Shown piece after piece: positions 7,469-14,138 of a DNA stretch of 27,802 nt (its first letter is position 1; every line of letters starts with the position of its first letter). The position numbers were made by a program, and so were the translations under genes. Below the pieces are notes generated by a model that worked only from the letters and a program-made list of their open reading frames with translations, was not told the origin of the DNA and ran no database searches. Source of the stretch: DAOTVC01 sp034437215 (lineage in GTDB: Bacteria; Chloroflexota; Anaerolineae; B4-G1; SLSP01); contig DAOTVC010000007.1 of NCBI GenBank assembly GCA_034437215.1, positions 1 to 27,802 on the forward strand, read 5' to 3'.

Positions 7469-9796
7469 ATGGAATTCAAGTACATCGGCAAAGATATCGT
7501 GAGACCCGACGCCGTCGACAAGGTGATCGGCAAGGCGACCTTCCTCGACGACATCCGCCTGCCGGGGATGCTGTACGCCGCCATCCTGCGCCCGGACTAC
7601 GCCCACGCGCGCATCCTCGCCATCGACACTGTCGAGGCGGAGGCGAGCGCGGGGGTGGTCAAGGTCGTGACGGGCAAGGACTGCCCCTTCCGCTACGGGG
7701 ACAACATCCAGGATCTGGTGCCCATGGCGGACGAGAAGGTGCGCTACATCGGCGAACCGGTCGCGGCCGTGATCGCCGACACCCCGCAGCACGCACAGGC
7801 GGCGCTGGAGAAGATCGAGGTGGAGTACGAGCCCCTGCCCGTCTACGTCGATGCCCTCGACGCCATGGCCGAGGACGCAGTGCTCATCCACGAGGAGAAC
7901 GGCGACTACTGGCACCTCCCCACCCTCTCCCCCCTGCCGGGCACCAACGTCGCCAACTACTACCACCTCACGAAGGGGCGGGGCGAGGAGGGCTTCGAGG
8001 AGGCGGACGTCGTGGTGGAGGGGGAGTTCCTCTACCCCTTCGGCTCGTCGGCTGCCATCGAGCCCCACGGCTCCATCGTCTGGTTCAAGGAGGACAACAC
8101 CATCGAGGCCTGGTCCTCCTCCATCTGCCCCTTCATCATCCGGCAGGATCTGGCGCACTCCTACGGCGTCCCCGTCTCCGACGTGCGCGTGCACATCCCG
8201 GAGATCGGCGGCTGCTTCGGCTACAAGTCGGACATCACCGTGGAGCAGACGGTGGCCTGGATCGCCAGCTTCGTGCCCGGGCACCCCGTCAAGTGGGTGG
8301 CCTCGCGGAAGGAGGACTTCACCAGCACCCTCATCGGGCACGGTATCCGCACCCGGATGCGCATCGGGGCCAGAGCGGACGGAACGCTGGTCGCCATTCA
8401 GGCGAGCGTCTACCACGCGACGGGCGCCTACGCCGACACCGGCGTCAACGTCACCATCGGGGCGGCCCACAACGCGACGGGCCCCTACCACTTCCCCCAC
8501 TGCGATCTCGAAGGCTACACCGTCTACACCAACACCCCCGCCGTGGGCGCCTACCGCGGCTACGGGCACCAGGAGACGCAGTTCGCCACCGAACGGCTCC
8601 TGGAGCTGCTGGCCCGCCAGCTGGAGATGTCGCCCCTGGCGCTGCGGGAGAAGAACTATCTCGAGCCCGGCGACAGCAACGCCCTGGGCGAGCGGATGTG
8701 GAAGGCGAACGGAGACGTCCGCCGGTGCGCCGAGAAGGTCGTCACCGCTATCTACGACGGCGAGAAGCCCGCGGAGGAAGACGACTACCTCTACGGACGG
8801 GGCTTCGCGGCGCTGATGAAGTCACCCAAGGGCGCCCCCTTCTCCACGAAGGGCTGCTACCTCAAGATGAACATCGACGGCAGCGTCTCGGTCAACATGA
8901 GCGGCGCCGAGGTGGGGCAGGGGCTCCGCACCGTCGTCAAGCAGATCACCGCGGAGGCGCTGCAGATCCCGCCGGAGAAGGTGCGGGTCTACACCGAGAT
9001 CGACACGCAGTTCTCGCCCTACGAGTGGCAGACCATCGGGTCGATGTTCACCATGCAGGGAGGGAAGGCCATCCTCCGCGCCGCCCGGAAGCTCATCGGC
9101 GTCCTCAAGGAGACGGCGGCGCAGGTACTGCGCTGTGACGTGGACATGCTGGAGTACGACGGCGAGCAGGTCTACCTCCGCTCCGATCCCAGCGTCAGCG
9201 TGCCCGTCACCCAGCTGGCGCGCGGCTACATCTACGAGAACGGGATGACCATCGGGGCCCTCGCCCAGGCCACCGCCGACGCCCGCCTGCCCCGCTACTC
9301 CAACCCCGACGAGAAGGGACAGGGCGCCATGGGCGTCACCTATACCTTCGGCGCTCAGGGGTGCGAGATCCGCATCGAGAAGAAGACGGGCAAGATCTTC
9401 GTCGATCACTTCGCCTCCTGCTTCGACATCGGGCGGGTGATCAACCCCCAGCAGATCCGAGGCCAGGTCGTGGGCGGCGTCCTCATGGCGGTGGGCGCGA
9501 CGCTCCACGAGGAGCTGGAGTTCGACGCGGAGGGGCGGGCGCGCAACCCCCACTTCTTCCAGTACCACCTCCCCACCCTCAAGGAGGCTCCGGGGAAGCA
9601 GACGGTGGAGTTCGTCGAGACGCCCGGCGCCATCGGCCCCTTCGGGGCGCGGGGCATCGGCGAGCACCCCGTCATCGGGGTGGCGCCCGCCATCCTCAAC
9701 GCCATCTACGACGCCACCGGCATCGACTTCTACACCCTCCCCATCACGCCCGCAAAGATGAAAGCGGCCCTCGAGGAGAAGGAGCAGGCATCATGA
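7469..9796 (+). CDS. Molybdenum hydroxylase large subunit (xanthine dehydrogenase family)
   Basis: A 775-residue molybdopterin-cytosine-dinucleotide/molybdopterin-binding subunit of the xanthine oxidase family, cytoplasmic, which hydroxylates an aromatic heterocycle using water as oxygen donor. The N-terminal a/b-hammerhead begins at VIGKATFLDD, with GEPVAAVIAD at about 94. The glycine loop reads GGCFGYK (247-253), a Cys variant of GGGFGxK. GAYRGYGHQE carries R363, matching the substrate-binding Arg loop of xanthine dehydrogenase rather than the CoxL loop. EVGQGL lies near 481, and the catalytic Glu is E732 in RGIGEHP. The ATG at 7469 follows GAGAGG. It overlaps its 2Fe-2S subunit by four bases. 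Exact substrate (xanthine, hypoxanthine, uracil or other) is not decided. Confidence 0.9.
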   Translation: MEFKYIGKDIVRPDAVDKVIGKATFLDDIRLPGMLYAAILRPDYAHARILAIDTVEAEASAGVVKVVTGKDCPFRYGDNIQDLVPMADEKVRYIGEPVAAVIADTPQHAQAALEKIEVEYEPLPVYVDALDAMAEDAVLIHEENGDYWHLPTLSPLPGTNVANYYHLTKGRGEEGFEEADVVVEGEFLYPFGSSAAIEPHGSIVWFKEDNTIEAWSSSICPFIIRQDLAHSYGVPVSDVRVHIPEIGGCFGYKSDITVEQTVAWIASFVPGHPVKWVASRKEDFTSTLIGHGIRTRMRIGARADGTLVAIQASVYHATGAYADTGVNVTIGAAHNATGPYHFPHCDLEGYTVYTNTPAVGAYRGYGHQETQFATERLLELLARQLEMSPLALREKNYLEPGDSNALGERMWKANGDVRRCAEKVVTAIYDGEKPAEEDDYLYGRGFAALMKSPKGAPFSTKGCYLKMNIDGSVSVNMSGAEVGQGLRTVVKQITAEALQIPPEKVRVYTEIDTQFSPYEWQTIGSMFTMQGGKAILRAARKLIGVLKETAAQVLRCDVDMLEYDGEQVYLRSDPSVSVPVTQLARGYIYENGMTIGALAQATADARLPRYSNPDEKGQGAMGVTYTFGAQGCEIRIEKKTGKIFVDHFASCFDIGRVINPQQIRGQVVGGVLMAVGATLHEELEFDAEGRARNPHFFQYHLPTLKEAPGKQTVEFVETPGAIGPFGARGIGEHPVIGVAPAILNAIYDATGIDFYTLPITPAKMKAALEEKEQAS

Positions 9797-10284
9797 CCAG
9801 GAGTGAGATGATCACCTTTACCATCAACGGCACTGAGCGCACCGTGGAGGTCGACCCGGCGCTGCGCCTACTCGACGTCATCCGCGAGGAGCTGGGGCTG
9901 ACGGGAACCAAGCGCGGCTGCGACAACTACACCTGCGGCAGCTGCGTCGTCGTGGTCGACGGCAAGGCGGTGAAGAGCTGCGCCTATCCCCTCAAGCGGC
10001 TGGAGGGCGCCGAGGTCCTCACCGTCGAGGGGCTGGCCCGAGGGCGCGACCTGCACCCCATCCAGCAGGCGCTCATCGACTCGGGTGCGGTGCAGTGCGG
10101 CTTCTGCACCCCGGGCATCATCATGGAGCTCTACGCGCTCTTCGCAGGGAACCTCGACGCAAGCGAGGAGCAGATTCTCGGCGCCCTCGACAAGCACCTC
10201 TGCCGCTGTACCGGCTACGAGGCCATCTGGGAGGGCGCGCTGCTCGCCCAGGAGCGCATGAAGACCGAGACGGTTGAAGATTGA
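9793..10284 (+). CDS. Molybdenum hydroxylase 2Fe-2S small subunit
   Basis: A 163-residue electron-transfer subunit. A plant-type 2Fe-2S domain has C43, C48, C51 and C63 (GCDNYTCGSC plus a later Cys). The second, alpha-helical 2Fe-2S domain has C102 and C105 (CGFCTPG) and C137 and C139 (LCRCTGY). All eight cysteines are present and length is normal. The ATG at 9793 overlaps the large-subunit stop (ATGA), implying coupling. An ATG at 9808 with AGGAG just upstream is an alternative start and would begin MITFTING as most homologues do. No FAD-binding middle subunit gene is found before or after, so electrons may leave to a separately encoded partner or another acceptor. Confidence 0.93.
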   Translation: MTRSEMITFTINGTERTVEVDPALRLLDVIREELGLTGTKRGCDNYTCGSCVVVVDGKAVKSCAYPLKRLEGAEVLTVEGLARGRDLHPIQQALIDSGAVQCGFCTPGIIMELYALFAGNLDASEEQILGALDKHLCRCTGYEAIWEGALLAQERMKTETVED

Positions 10285-10303
10285 CGTTGCGCTTCGACCA
10301 CAG

Positions 10304-10325
10304 CAAACTTTCAACTCGCAACTTG
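10304..10325 (+). repeat. Short tandem repeat before the amidohydrolase ribosome-binding site
   Basis: Three near-copies of a 7-8 base unit, CAAACTTT, CAACTCG and CAACTTG, follow each other. They end five bases before AGGAGG (10331-10336). A looser 6-7 nt periodicity of TTGAAG/TTGACG/TTGCGC continues upstream across the stop codon of the small subunit. Confidence 0.5.
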
Positions 10326-10342
10326 AGCATAGGAGGCTGAAG

Positions 10343-11557
10343 ATGGACTTTGATCTGTTGATCAGAAACGCGACGACGCGCTTCTCCGAGGGCCAGAGAT
10401 TGGACATCGCCCTTCGGGAGGGGCGGATCGCCAGGATAGGCGCGGAGGTGGAGGGGGAGGCGGCCCAGAGCATCGATGCCCAGGGCAAGCTGGTCACCGA
10501 ATCCTTCGTCAACGGGCACCTGCACCTCGACAAGGTCTACACGCTCACCATGGTGGGCGAGGAGGCGCTAAAGTCCTACACCGGGGAGTCGATGGGGGGC
10601 GCGATGACCGCCATCGAGCTCGCCGCCAAGGTCAAGGAGCAGTACGACGAGAGCTGGATCATCGAGAACGTGCGCAAGGCGCTCCGGCTCGCCAACCGCT
10701 TCGGCAACACCCACATCCGCGCCTTCGCCGACGTCGACACGACGGGCAAGCTGGAGGGAGCCAAGGCCCTCATCAAGGCCCGGGAGGAGTTCAAGGACCG
10801 GGTGGAGATCCAGGTGGTCGCCTTCCCGCAGGACGGCGTCGTGCGCGATCCGGGCGCCGCGGACTACGTGCGCCAGGCGATGGAGCTGGGCGCCGACGTC
10901 GTGGGCGGCATCCCCTGGATCGAGTATACCGACGCCGACGCCCGGGAGCACATCGACCAGATGTTCGCCATCGCCAAGGAGTTCGACGCCGACGTCTCGA
11001 TGCTCATCGACGATGCGGGCGATCCCAACCTGCGGACGCTGGAGATGCTGGCGGTGAAGACCCTCGAGGAAGGCTGGGAGGGACGGGTGACGGCCCAACA
11101 CGCCCGTGCCATGGCCCTCTACCCCGAGCCCACCTACCGCAAGATACAGACGCTGCTGAAGCAGGCGCGCATCGGCGTGGTGAGCGACCCGCAGACGGGG
11201 CCCCTCTACGCCCGCATCAAGGCGCTCTACGAGACGGGCGTCGCCGTCGCGCTGGGCCAGGACGACATCGCCGACGCCTACTACCCCTTCGGGCGCAATA
11301 ACATGCTCGAGGTGGCCTTCCTCGCCGCCCACCTGACCTGGATGACCACCTTTCAGGATCTGGCGATGTTCTACGACATGATCACGACGAACGCCGCCCG
11401 GGCCCTCAGCATCGAGGAGTTCGGTCTGGAGGAGGGCAACCGCGCCAACCTCGTCGTTTTGAACGCCGAGAGCGTCTGGGAGGCCATCTGGAATCACGAG
11501 GCCCCGCTCTACGTCATCAAGGATGGGAAGGACGTGTCGGTGACGCTGAAGGCGTGA
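10343..11557 (+). CDS. CodA-like amidohydrolase (cytosine deaminase family, altered metal site)
   Basis: A 404-residue amidohydrolase-fold enzyme close to CodA/AtzC. It has the HxH pair H59/H61 (VNGHLHLDK), H253 (VTAQHARAM), D307 in LGQDDIADAYYPFG, and NNMLEVAFLAAHL; the last two parallel LGHDDVMDPWYPLG and NMLQVLHMGLH of CodA. My alignment to CodA puts Leu221 where its metal-ligand His214 sits and Asp224 where catalytic Glu217 sits (VSMLIDDAGD against VDVHCDEIDD), and Gln306 for His312. The surrounding sequence is intact, so this looks like a distinct subfamily rather than a broken gene. ATG 10343 has AGGAGG six bases upstream. It is the last gene before a strong terminator. The substrate may be a pyrimidine, purine or triazine-like ring; cytosine deamination is not assured. 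Confidence 0.82.
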   Translation: MDFDLLIRNATTRFSEGQRLDIALREGRIARIGAEVEGEAAQSIDAQGKLVTESFVNGHLHLDKVYTLTMVGEEALKSYTGESMGGAMTAIELAAKVKEQYDESWIIENVRKALRLANRFGNTHIRAFADVDTTGKLEGAKALIKAREEFKDRVEIQVVAFPQDGVVRDPGAADYVRQAMELGADVVGGIPWIEYTDADAREHIDQMFAIAKEFDADVSMLIDDAGDPNLRTLEMLAVKTLEEGWEGRVTAQHARAMALYPEPTYRKIQTLLKQARIGVVSDPQTGPLYARIKALYETGVAVALGQDDIADAYYPFGRNNMLEVAFLAAHLTWMTTFQDLAMFYDMITTNAARALSIEEFGLEEGNRANLVVLNAESVWEAIWNHEAPLYVIKDGKDVSVTLKA

Positions 11558-11577
11558 CGCGTCACACACGGGCCGAG

Positions 11578-11612
11578 AACCGGGCGGGGAAGACCCTCGC
11601 CCGGTTTTTTTT
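11578..11612 (+). terminator. Intrinsic terminator of the transport/catabolism operon
   Basis: AACCGGGCG (11578-11586) pairs with CGCCCGGTT (11598-11606), and an inner GGG/CCC extends the stem with one bulge. It is followed by an unbroken T-run to 11612. It lies 21 bases after the amidohydrolase stop. Confidence 0.92.
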
Positions 11613-11623
11613 GAGGCAATTTG

Positions 11624-11632
11624 TGATATAAT
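11624..11632 (+). promoter_or_regulatory. Extended -10 promoter for the Fcy1-like cytosine deaminase
   Basis: TGA followed by a perfect TATAAT (11627-11632). No -35 is seen at 17 bases, where the terminator T-run lies. The start near 11639 gives a leader of about 31 bases containing GGGGAGG. The deaminase can therefore be expressed independently of the upstream operon. Confidence 0.6.
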
Positions 11633-11669
11633 CATCTTGTAAATGTTCTGACCGGGGAGGGTACAGAAG

Positions 11670-12128
11670 ATGGATAAGTTCATGAAGGCCGCTATCGAGG
11701 AGGCAGAGAAGGGGCGGGAGGAGGGGGGCATCCCCATCGGCTCCGTGCTCGTACGGGATGGGAAGATCATCGGGCGGGGGCACAACCGGCGGGTCCAGCA
11801 GGGGAACCCCATCCTCCACGCCGAGATCGACTGCCTGCAGAACGCCGGTCGGATCGGGAGCTACGACGACACGGTGCTCTACTCCACCCTCATGCCCTGC
11901 TACCTCTGCTCGGGAGCCGTCGTCCAGTTTGGGATCAAGAAGGTGGTCGTCGGAGAGGACGAGACCTTCGAGGGCGCGCCCGACTTCATGCAAGCACACG
12001 GCGTGGCGGTGGAGAACCTCGACCTGGAGGCGTGCAAGGGGCTGATGCGCGACTTCATCGCCGACAATCCCGCTCTCTGGCGGGAGGATATCGGCGAGCT
12101 CGAAGCGGGGGCCCCCCGGGAGGCCTAG
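11670..12128 (+). CDS. Cytosine deaminase, yeast Fcy1-like (CDA fold)
   Basis: A 152-residue zinc deaminase of the cytidine-deaminase fold, best matched by the yeast cytosine deaminase that converts cytosine to uracil. It has EGGIPIGSVLV, GRGHNRR (N39), the zinc and proton-relay motif HAEI (H50, E52), TLMPCYLCSGA (C77, C80), and YeastCD-like YSTL and VVGE strands. The C-terminal NPALWREDIGE closely parallels RPQDWFEDIGE of Fcy1, the segment that closes over the base, which separates it from tRNA adenosine deaminases and guanine deaminases. It is unrelated in fold to the CodA-like enzyme 112 bases upstream. It has its own promoter, and converges on the endonuclease V gene with a 6-base gap. 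Confidence 0.88.
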   Translation: MDKFMKAAIEEAEKGREEGGIPIGSVLVRDGKIIGRGHNRRVQQGNPILHAEIDCLQNAGRIGSYDDTVLYSTLMPCYLCSGAVVQFGIKKVVVGEDETFEGAPDFMQAHGVAVENLDLEACKGLMRDFIADNPALWREDIGELEAGAPREA

Positions 12129-12134
12129 CGATGC

Positions 12135-12803
12135 TCAGGCACCGGGAGGCAGACTGCCTCCCGCGATCTTATCCGCCCAGCGCGTGGGCTCGGGGAGCTT
12201 GTAACCCGCACCGCAGGCCAGGACGTAGTGGACCGCCATCTCCAGGTCCACCAGGTGCCCGACGGAGACGAAGAGGGGCTGCACGTCGGTACGGGTGCGC
12301 ACCACCGCTCCGATGACCTCTCCCTCGTCGATGAGGGGTGCGGTGCTGCCCCGCGTGCGGTCGGGCTCCTCGTAGTGCCCCACGAGCCGGCGCTTCGCGC
12401 AGCCGATAGAGGGGATCTGCCTCAGAACCCCGATGTGGCAGGCGAGGCCAAAGCGACGGGGATGGGCCAGCCCGTGAGCATCAAAGATGAGGAGATCGGG
12501 CCGGGTGCCCAGCTTCTTCAACGCCTCCAGCACCACCGGACCCTCCCGGAAGCTGAGCAGACCGGGAACGTAGGGGAAGTCGATGGGCCCCTCGGCGGTC
12601 ACCCACTTCACGAGCTCCAGTTCGGGGAAGGAGAAGAGGGCGATGGCCGCCCGCCCCACCTTTCCCTTGTAGCTGGCATCGATCCCGGCGACGGTGTGGA
12701 CGGTTCCCAGGGTGGGCTCCGCGACCACCCGCTCCGCCAGCGCCTTCTGCAGCGCCATGGCCTCCCCGGGTGTCAGGTCCCAGCGGTGGGAGGGCATGCT
12801 CAT
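12135..12803 (-). CDS. nfi: Endonuclease V (deoxyinosine 3' endonuclease)
   Basis: A 222-residue enzyme that nicks DNA (or RNA) one base 3' of inosine as part of deamination repair. Motifs in order: AGIDASY with D42, PYVPGLLSFREGP with E87, and LLIFDAHGLAHPRRFG with D108. These are the three metal-binding acids, and the Tyr-Val-Pro-Gly wedge that recognises the lesion is intact. The C-terminal GYKLPEPTRWAD matches Escherichia coli Nfi closely. Length is normal. Its ATG overlaps the alcohol dehydrogenase stop in ATGA, so the two are translationally coupled, although no functional link is obvious. A second in-frame ATG two codons on is possible. Confidence 0.96.
   Translation of the reverse strand: MSMPSHRWDLTPGEAMALQKALAERVVAEPTLGTVHTVAGIDASYKGKVGRAAIALFSFPELELVKWVTAEGPIDFPYVPGLLSFREGPVVLEALKKLGTRPDLLIFDAHGLAHPRRFGLACHIGVLRQIPSIGCAKRRLVGHYEEPDRTRGSTAPLIDEGEVIGAVVRTRTDVQPLFVSVGHLVDLEMAVHYVLACGAGYKLPEPTRWADKIAGGSLPPGA
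12143..12163. terminator. Hairpin between convergent genes, possible bidirectional terminator
   Basis: CGGGAGGCA, loop GAC, TGCCTCCCG. This is a perfect 9-bp stem overlapping the last codons of endonuclease V and 14 bases after the deaminase stop. It lacks a clear T-run on either side, so termination is only likely. Confidence 0.5.
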
Positions 12804-13822
12804 GTTGTCCCCCCCATCACGAGCACCGCCGCCCCTTCGAAGTTGCCCTCGCGCAGATCCCGCAGGGCCTCGTTGGCCTCCTCGAGGGGATAGGTGTGGA
12901 TCTCCGTGCGCACGGGCACCCTTGGAGCGACCTTCAGGAACTCCACGCCGTCCTCGCGGGTGAGGTTGGCCACGGAGCGCAGCACCCGCTCCTCCCAGAG
13001 GCGGCGGTAGGAGAAGGAGGGGACGTCGCTCATGTGAATGCCGGCGCAGACGACCACGCCTCCTTTGCGCGTCGCCCGTAGGGCCACGGGCACCAGGGGA
13101 CCGACGGGCGCGAAGATGATGGCGGCGTCCAGGGGTTCCGGCGGCTGCGTCTCCGAGCCCCCCGTCCAGGCGGCCCCCAGCTCCCGGGCGAAGGCCTGCC
13201 CCGCCTCATCGCCGGGCCGGGTGAAGGCGTAGACCTCCTGGCCCCGGTCCACGGCGATCTGAGCGATGATGTGGGCGGCGGCTCCGAAGCCGTAGAGCCC
13301 CAGCCGGTGCACGTGCTCCCCGGTCATGCGGTAGGAGCGATAGCCGATAAGCCCGGCGCAAAGCAGCGGAGCGATCTGAGCGTCGTCGTAGACTTCCGTA
13401 CTCGGCAGGTGAAAGGTGTAGCGGCGGTCCGCCACGGCGTACTCAGCGTAGCCACCATCGAGGGTGTAGCCGGTGAACTCCGGATTCTCGCAGAGATTCT
13501 CCCGTCCTCGTTTACAGAAGAGGCAGGTCTGGTCGGTGTAGCCCAACCACGGAACACCCACGCGATCGCCGACGTCGCAGTGCTCCACCCGCTCTCCCCT
13601 CCCCACCACCTCCCCCACGATCTCGTGCCCCATGATCAGGGGCAGTTGGGGATTCGGCAGCTCCCCATCGAGAATGTGCAGATCGGTACGGCAAACCCCG
13701 CAGGCGTGCACACGCAGCAGCACCTGATCCGGGTTGGGGGAAGGGACCGGCACCTCCTGCAGTACCAGCGGCGCCTCCTGAGCCTCAAGCACCATAGCCC
13801 GCATTGTGTCGGGTATCGCCAA
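12800..13822 (-). CDS. Zinc-dependent alcohol dehydrogenase (MDR superfamily)
   Basis: A 340-residue medium-chain dehydrogenase, NAD(P)-linked and cytoplasmic. The catalytic zinc region has CGVCRTDLH and GHEIVGEVVGRGERV. The structural zinc lobe reads GYTDQTCLFCKRGRENLC, where three of the usual four Cys are present and the first is Asp; the structural site may use Asp or be weakened. The Rossmann loop is GLYGFGAAAHIIAQIA. Overall it resembles the AdhP-like 'zinc-binding alcohol dehydrogenase family' with LCAGLIGYRSYR. The start is TTG at 13822, chosen because AGGAGGT sits six bases upstream and no ATG is as well placed. A minus-strand promoter lies at 14003-14030. The substrate is unknown. 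Confidence 0.92.
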   Translation of the reverse strand: MAIPDTMRAMVLEAQEAPLVLQEVPVPSPNPDQVLLRVHACGVCRTDLHILDGELPNPQLPLIMGHEIVGEVVGRGERVEHCDVGDRVGVPWLGYTDQTCLFCKRGRENLCENPEFTGYTLDGGYAEYAVADRRYTFHLPSTEVYDDAQIAPLLCAGLIGYRSYRMTGEHVHRLGLYGFGAAAHIIAQIAVDRGQEVYAFTRPGDEAGQAFARELGAAWTGGSETQPPEPLDAAIIFAPVGPLVPVALRATRKGGVVVCAGIHMSDVPSFSYRRLWEERVLRSVANLTREDGVEFLKVAPRVPVRTEIHTYPLEEANEALRDLREGNFEGAAVLVMGGTT

Positions 13823-13840
13823 GATCGACCTCCTTTACGA

Positions 13841-13905
13841 GTGAAGTAGTGAGAAGTGAGCAGAGAGAAGAGAGGAGGGATTAGGAACCAGGAATCAGGG
13901 AATGG
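13841..13905 (-). repeat. Degenerate 7-nt tandem repeats in the dehydrogenase leader
   Basis: On the plus strand GGAACCA and GGAATCA follow directly (13884-13897), continuing as GGGAATGGA. An AGTGAGAAGTGAGCAG stretch shows a second 7-9 base periodicity nearer the gene. The whole block is strongly purine-rich on the plus strand and ends seven bases from the AGGAGG of the dehydrogenase. Confidence 0.45.
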
Positions 13906-14002
13906 AGTGGACAGAGACTACTCATCCCCCTCCCGTTCCCAAAGTCTGCACTCCAGGGAGCTCCAGCGGATCTCTAACATTCAGCTCTCATCACCCTATG
14001 AC

Positions 14003-14030
14003 ATTATAGGTCGACGTGGAGAGAGGGCAA
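14003..14030 (-). promoter_or_regulatory. Promoter for the dehydrogenase / endonuclease V pair
   Basis: On the minus strand TTGCCC (14025-14030), 16 bases, TATAAT (14003-14008). The predicted start near 13996 gives a leader of about 170 bases that contains the tandem repeats. Confidence 0.6.
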
Positions 14031-14061
14031 TCATTTAACCAGAGATGGCCCTACTTAGCAG

Positions 14062-14089
14062 TTGCCCTTTCGCATGGCTGTGTTAAACT
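14062..14089 (+). promoter_or_regulatory. Weak candidate promoter for the sensor kinase operon
   Basis: TTGCCC (14062-14067), 16 bases, TAAACT (14084-14089). This is the only arrangement I found within 100 bases of the kinase start. Confidence 0.3.
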
Positions 14090-14138
14090 GAGGTAGCAAA
14101 TGGCGGACCTCTGATTGGGATCTAATCTGTGAGGTAGG

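Larger units (their letters stand above)
13823..14138. other. Divergent intergenic region, dehydrogenase / sensor kinase
   Basis: A 316-base spacer without a gene. From left it holds the AGGAGG of the dehydrogenase (minus strand, 13828-13834), a purine-rich degenerate tandem repeat (13841-13905), a minus-strand promoter (14003-14030), and a weak plus-strand promoter (14062-14089). The GAGGTAGG ribosome-binding sequence of the kinase is just before 14139. Confidence 0.6.

Noticed and set aside
10568..11812. 414-codon minus-strand frame over the amidohydrolase and terminator
   Set aside because: It runs through a strong terminator and two well-supported genes and is compositionally a shadow.
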